NCBI GenBank assembly: GCA_003485905.1 | Contig: DNHK01000266.1 | Coordinates: forward strand, 1-11,134 | From: Gammaproteobacteria bacterium | Lineage (GTDB): Bacteria > Pseudomonadota > Gammaproteobacteria > Arenicellales > Arenicellaceae | Direction of reading: 5' to 3' | Length of the DNA stretch: 11,134 bases | Shown here: positions 7,830 to 11,134 of the stretch, piece after piece | Layout: every line of letters begins with the position of its first letter | Numbering within the stretch: position 1 is the first letter of the stretch | Translations under genes and position numbers: made by a program | The notes under the pieces: generated by a model | What the model saw: the letters and a program-made list of their open reading frames with translations, nothing else | What the model was told of the DNA's origin: nothing | Database searches by the model: none

Positions 7830-8864
7830 ATGGACATATCTGAGTTGTTGGCATTTTCCGATAAGAACGGCGCTTCGGACTTACATATTTCTGCTGGTCT
7901 ACCACCCATGATTAGGATAGATGGGGATATCAAGAAAATTAATTTACCGGCGCTTGAACAGGAAGATGTTCAAGCTATGATTTTCGATATCATGAACGAC
8001 AAGCAACGTAAGGCTTTTGAAGAAAACCTCGAAACTGATTTTTCGTTTGAGATACCCGATTTGGCACGATTTCGTGTAAATGCATTTAATCAGAAGCGGG
8101 GTGCGGCCGCGGTTTTTCGGACCATTCCAACCAAAATTCTTACGCTGGAAGAATTGAATGCCCCCGATATATTTAAAGAAATATCTTTGAAGCCACGCGG
8201 TATCGTTCTTGTTACCGGGCCGACGGGTTCAGGTAAATCAACGACCCTAGCGGCAATGGTGAATCATGTTAATGAGAATGAGCATGCTCACATTCTCACG
8301 ATTGAGGATCCGATCGAATTTGTCCATGAAAGTAAAAATTCGCTGATTAACCAACGAGAATTAAATGAACATACACATGGATTTGATAGTGCCTTACGTT
8401 CAGCCCTACGTGAAGATCCGGATGTTATTTTGGTAGGCGAAATGCGTGATTTGGAAACGATTAGCCTAGCGTTAACTGCTGCAGAAACAGGGCATCTTGT
8501 GTTTGGTACTTTGCATACCACGTCAGCACCTAAGACCGTCGATCGAATAATTGACGTGTTTCCGGCCGCAGAAAAAGCCATGGTTCGGTCTATGCTATCT
8601 GAGTCTCTACAAGCTGTAATATCTCAAACCCTCCTTAAAAAAATAGGTGGTGGGCGTGTGGCTGCACACGAAATCATGATGGCTACCGGTGCGATTCGAA
8701 ATTTAATTCGAGAAGATAAGGTGGCACAAATGTATTCTACGATTCAGACTGGTCAGGCGAGCGGTATGGAGACTTTGGATCAATGTTTGCTGCGCTTGGT
8801 TCAAAAGCGGTTGATAACGACTCGAGACGCCAGAGAAAAAGCCGTTGATAAAACAAAATTTTAG
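7830..8864 (+). CDS. pilT: Type IV pilus retraction ATPase PilT
   Basis: Hexameric cytoplasmic ATPase that powers pilus disassembly and so twitching motility, DNA uptake and surface sensing. The 344 residues match Pseudomonas PilT in length. In order: N-terminal PAS-like domain with GASDLHISAGLPP (14-26); Walker A GPTGSGKST (130-138, K136); Asp box ILTIEDPIEFVH (155-166); Walker B LVGEMRD with catalytic E204; His box with H222 and H229 (TGHLVFGTLHT); and AIRNLIRE (288-295), the C-terminal motif needed for retraction in PilT. Nothing is missing, so it should be active. The ATG at 7830 fits the conserved MDISELL start. The only purine-rich ribosome-binding candidate, GGGAAGG (7822-7828), ends one base before it, which is unusually close. 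pilU follows after 47 bases and is presumably co-transcribed. Confidence 0.98.
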   Translation: MDISELLAFSDKNGASDLHISAGLPPMIRIDGDIKKINLPALEQEDVQAMIFDIMNDKQRKAFEENLETDFSFEIPDLARFRVNAFNQKRGAAAVFRTIPTKILTLEELNAPDIFKEISLKPRGIVLVTGPTGSGKSTTLAAMVNHVNENEHAHILTIEDPIEFVHESKNSLINQRELNEHTHGFDSALRSALREDPDVILVGEMRDLETISLALTAAETGHLVFGTLHTTSAPKTVDRIIDVFPAAEKAMVRSMLSESLQAVISQTLLKKIGGGRVAAHEIMMATGAIRNLIREDKVAQMYSTIQTGQASGMETLDQCLLRLVQKRLITTRDAREKAVDKTKF

Positions 8865-8911
8865 GTTGTCCTTTTTGCGACAATCGAATCTTGACTAAGT
8901 GAGATAGCATC

Positions 8912-10036
8912 ATGCAAATGCCAGAATTGCTGCAGTTGATGAGTAAGAAAGATGCGTCTGATATGTTTATTACAGCAGGCATTCCCCCTTCCCTAAAAGT
9001 GAATGGTGAGATTCTGCCGATTAATTCGGAGATGCTTACACCTAAAGACTCACGCGAACTCGCATATAGCATTATGAATGAGGAGCAGCGCAGAGACTTT
9101 GAAGAGAGTAAAGAGTGCAATTTCGCTATTCACCCTAAAAAAATAGGACGATTTCGGGTGAATGTATTTGTTCAGCAAGGAAGCATCGGTATGGTGTTGC
9201 GCTCTATTACTACTGTTATTCCATCTGTAGAGGAATTGAGATTACCCGCAATTCTTAAGAAATTGGCGATGGCAAAACGTGGTTTAGTGATATTTGTTGG
9301 AGGAACAGGAACTGGCAAGAGCACTTCAATGGCGAGTTTGATTCAATATAGAAACAATCGTTCGCGTGGGCATATAGTTACTATTGAGGATCCGATCGAG
9401 TACTTGCACGTGCACGATAAGTCGGTCGTAACCCAGCGTGAAGTAGGGGTTGATACCCAATCATTCGAGTCGGCGTTGGTTAACGCGATGCGGCAGGCTC
9501 CGGATTTGATCCAGATAGGAGAGATTCGTACTCGCGAGACTATGGAGAGCGCTCTGGTGTTGGCAGAAACTGGGCACTTATGCATGGCTACGCTCCATGC
9601 GAACAACACTTATCAGGCATTAGACCGAATAATTAATTTTTTCCCGGACGAAAGAAGAACTCAATTGCTTATGGATTTGTCGATGAATTTACATGCCGTT
9701 GTATCACAGCGATTGCTGGTAGTTAAAGATGCAACTGGTCGAGTTCCTGCGGTTGAAGTACTGATTAATAGTCCCTTAGTCGCAGATCTTGTTAAGGAGG
9801 GGCGTGTCGATGAACTTCGAGATATCATGCAGCGCTCCGAGGAGTGGGGAATGCAAACTTTTGATCAATCGCTATTCGGACTGCATGAGGCTGGTCTGGT
9901 GTCGTATGAAGATGCGATTGCCGCAGCTGAATCGGAAAATGATTTGAGATTACGTATTAAACTGCAAGGCAAAGATGCGGATGTAGACAAGTTAGGCAAG
10001 TCGTTATCTGACGTAACCTTTGATGGGAGCGAGTGA
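8912..10036 (+). CDS. pilU: PilT-dependent retraction ATPase PilU
   Basis: Second retraction ATPase, a paralogue of PilT that in Pseudomonas and Vibrio adds force to retraction while depending on PilT. It has 374 residues, close to Pseudomonas PilU. Walker A is GGTGTGKST (130-138, K136), the Asp box IVTIEDPIEYLH (155-166), Walker B IQIGEIRT with catalytic E204, and the His box TGHLCMATLHA with H221 and H229. The place of AIRNLIRE is taken by SPLVADLVKEG (287-297), as expected for PilU and not PilT. Residues after about 340 (NDLRLRIKLQ and an acidic tail ending DGSE) form the longer PilU C-terminus. ATG 8912 follows GTGAGA at about eight bases; ATG 8918 is also possible. The gene ends 174 bases before the convergent pyrC'. 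Confidence 0.97.
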   Translation: MQMPELLQLMSKKDASDMFITAGIPPSLKVNGEILPINSEMLTPKDSRELAYSIMNEEQRRDFEESKECNFAIHPKKIGRFRVNVFVQQGSIGMVLRSITTVIPSVEELRLPAILKKLAMAKRGLVIFVGGTGTGKSTSMASLIQYRNNRSRGHIVTIEDPIEYLHVHDKSVVTQREVGVDTQSFESALVNAMRQAPDLIQIGEIRTRETMESALVLAETGHLCMATLHANNTYQALDRIINFFPDERRTQLLMDLSMNLHAVVSQRLLVVKDATGRVPAVEVLINSPLVADLVKEGRVDELRDIMQRSEEWGMQTFDQSLFGLHEAGLVSYEDAIAAAESENDLRLRIKLQGKDADVDKLGKSLSDVTFDGSE

Positions 10037-10210
10037 ACAGCAAATCCAGATTAAATTGTAAAGTTTAGGGCCACGATAGAGCAAAGAGTTGGTTAGCAAT
10101 TTAGGCGGGTAGGATATAGGTAGGACAGGCGCTAGTAGTTAAAGAAAGATAAAGAGGTTGTGTAGGCGGGATTTACCCTCGCCGTTGTTGTCGATTCTTA
10201 TCTAAATTGA
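10037..10210. other. pilU-pyrC' convergent gap with AGG-rich tract
   Basis: No plausible gene is visible in these 174 bases. The plus strand is purine-rich from about 10102 to 10130, with AGG repeated five times at short intervals. An eight-base direct repeat, TAGGCGGG, occurs at 10102-10109 and 10163-10170. The gap should contain the transcription ends of both convergent genes, but no textbook hairpin with a T-run is present. Confidence 0.5.
10165..10183. terminator. Weak GC-rich hairpin between pilU and pyrC'
   Basis: GGCGGG (10165-10170) can pair with CCCTCGCC (10176-10183) through GGCG/CGCC and GG/CC with one bulged T. The bases that follow on the plus strand are GT-rich, not a T-run, and those on the minus strand are mixed. 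It may serve as a bidirectional or Rho-assisted terminator, but this is tentative. Confidence 0.25.
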
Positions 10211-11134
10211 TTAGATTGTTATCAGTTTCCCCTCACAAATAACCTGTTTTATTTTTCCAGTGAGTGTGTCCCCAAGAAAAGGACTATTTTTACCTGCGCT
10301 GTTGATTGAGTTTTCATCCAGAACCCATTGTTCATCACGGTCAAAGATGCAGACATCCGCGCGCTGGCCAACGCTGATTTCACCGGCCTCGATATTTAGA
10401 ACTCTGGCCGGCCCGTAGGTAAGCATACTAATAGTAGTAGCAAGTGACATTTGTGTTTGTTTGCCTGTGGCTAGCGCGAGTGGCAGTAAAACTTCGAGGC
10501 TGGAGGTTCCAGGTTCTGATTCGCTGAACGGGGTAAGTTTTGCCTCGGGTTCATGCGGTTGATGGTCTGTACAGATTGCGGTTATGGTTCCATCTACAAC
10601 TGCAGCGACCAATGCCTGACGATCTTGCTCGCTGCGAAATGGCGGTTCGACATGGCAATTGGTGTCGAAGCTAAGTAGGCTATCTTCCGTTAGGTGCAAA
10701 TGAGCGATGGTCACATCGGCGGTTACGGATAAGCCGCGCACGCGTGCTTCCTGAATCATTTCAACAGCTCGGGCGCTACTTATACCGCAAAAGTGTGCTC
10801 GGGCACCGGTGGTTTCAACCAAAGCAAGATCTCGAGCGAGACCGACTATTTCAGCGGCAACTGGGGAAGCCGGCAGACCAAGTCGGGTGCTGACTCGGCC
10901 TTCGTGCGCGACGCCATTACCGCGTAAGCTGGCGTTTTGTGGATAAATCAATGCAAGAACGTCAAACGTTGTCGCGTATTGCAATGCTCGTCGCATTACC
11001 AGGGTATTGTCTAGAGGCGCCAAAGCATTGCTCACCCCTACGCACCCAGCATCTACCAGAGCTTTCATGTCGGTTAGCACACTCCCCTGCAGGCCGTGTG
11101 TCAGTGCTGCGATTGGGTATACTTTTGCGCCGCC
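10211..11134 (-). CDS. pyrC': Non-catalytic dihydroorotase-like protein PyrC' (5' end outside window)
   Basis: C-terminal 307 residues of a class I dihydroorotase homologue; the frame is open to the right edge, and about 100 N-terminal residues with the first metal motif (HxH) are outside. Numbered from the edge, the usual SDDG metal motif reads SNAL (35-38), the HCED motif reads YPQN (64-67), and the ligand histidine of CHVST is G117 (HFCGISS, 114-120). Only the TDHxPH motif survives (TDHQPH, 189-194, D190). Three of four visible metal positions are therefore lost, while the fold-defining blocks GVAHEGRVSTRLGLP (74-88) and PPFRSEQDR (164-172) are kept. This is the pattern of Pseudomonas PyrC', an inactive subunit that assembles with aspartate carbamoyltransferase PyrB. 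A separate active dihydroorotase must then exist elsewhere in the genome, and pyrB is expected immediately to the right. The GTG at 11080 is internal and not the start. Confidence 0.9.
   Translation of the reverse strand, partial: GGAKVYPIAALTHGLQGSVLTDMKALVDAGCVGVSNALAPLDNTLVMRRALQYATTFDVLALIYPQNASLRGNGVAHEGRVSTRLGLPASPVAAEIVGLARDLALVETTGARAHFCGISSARAVEMIQEARVRGLSVTADVTIAHLHLTEDSLLSFDTNCHVEPPFRSEQDRQALVAAVVDGTITAICTDHQPHEPEAKLTPFSESEPGTSSLEVLLPLALATGKQTQMSLATTISMLTYGPARVLNIEAGEISVGQRADVCIFDRDEQWVLDENSINSAGKNSPFLGDTLTGKIKQVICEGKLITI

Noticed and set aside
8867..8884. TTGTC/GACAA stem between pilT and pilU as a terminator or processing site
   Set aside because: Only five base pairs with an eight-base loop and no T-run after it; pilT and pilU are expected to be co-transcribed.
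8737..9120. 127-codon open frame on the minus strand across the pilT-pilU junction
   Set aside because: It is antisense to two conserved ATPase genes and shows no recognisable motif; best explained by codon bias of the real genes.
10211..11080. GTG at 11080 as the start of the dihydroorotase-like gene
   Set aside because: The frame stays open to the window edge, and the 18 codons upstream (GGAKVYPIAALTHGLQGS) match dihydroorotase sequence, so the true start is outside.
1..11134. Mobile element, CRISPR array, tRNA, prophage or toxin-antitoxin system
   Set aside because: No terminal inverted repeats, transposase or integrase motifs, regularly spaced repeats or cloverleaf-like sequences were seen; gaps between genes are all under 200 bases and the genes are housekeeping ones.

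Overview
The window is a chromosomal stretch from a gammaproteobacterium, most likely related to Pseudomonas or the Cellvibrio/marine gammaproteobacterial groups. The evidence is gene order: metW-metX-yggT-proC-yggS on one strand, divergent from pilT-pilU, with a degenerate dihydroorotase (pyrC') nearby. As I recall it, this is the arrangement of the Pseudomonas pilT region. The protein sequences also resemble Pseudomonas homologues (PilT has the same 344-residue length). Base composition looks moderate (mid-40s % GC by eye) and fairly even, with no insertion sequence, phage gene, tRNA, rRNA or CRISPR array.

Left part (1-3611). A polyphosphate kinase gene (ppk1) runs leftward off the window edge. 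It is divergent from a class I DAHP synthase (aroG-type, first step of aromatic amino acid synthesis), which is followed 12 bases later by a small CxxC thioredoxin-fold protein of the ArsC/Spx superfamily. The ppk1-aroG gap holds inverted repeats.

Middle part (3667-7722, all minus strand). Reading in the direction of transcription: yggS (PLP homeostasis), proC (proline synthesis), yggT (two-repeat membrane protein), metX (homoserine O-acyltransferase) and metW (methyltransferase-like MetX partner). metX and metW overlap by four bases and yggT-metX are 14 bases apart, so proC to metW is probably one operon. yggS may have its own promoter, because 135 bases with a plausible promoter separate it from proC.

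Right part (7723-11134). A compact divergent promoter region separates yggS from pilT-pilU, the two type IV pilus retraction ATPases. Convergent to these is the 3' part of a pyrC' gene. Three of the four metal-binding positions visible in this dihydroorotase homologue are replaced, so it should be a structural partner of aspartate carbamoyltransferase (pyrB, expected just beyond the right edge) and not an enzyme.

Nearly everything is recognisable housekeeping or type IV pilus machinery. I found no convincing new multi-gene system. The points worth a second look are modest: the degenerate pyrC', the acyl-CoA choice of MetX, the CxxC protein behind aroG, and the structured intergenic regions.
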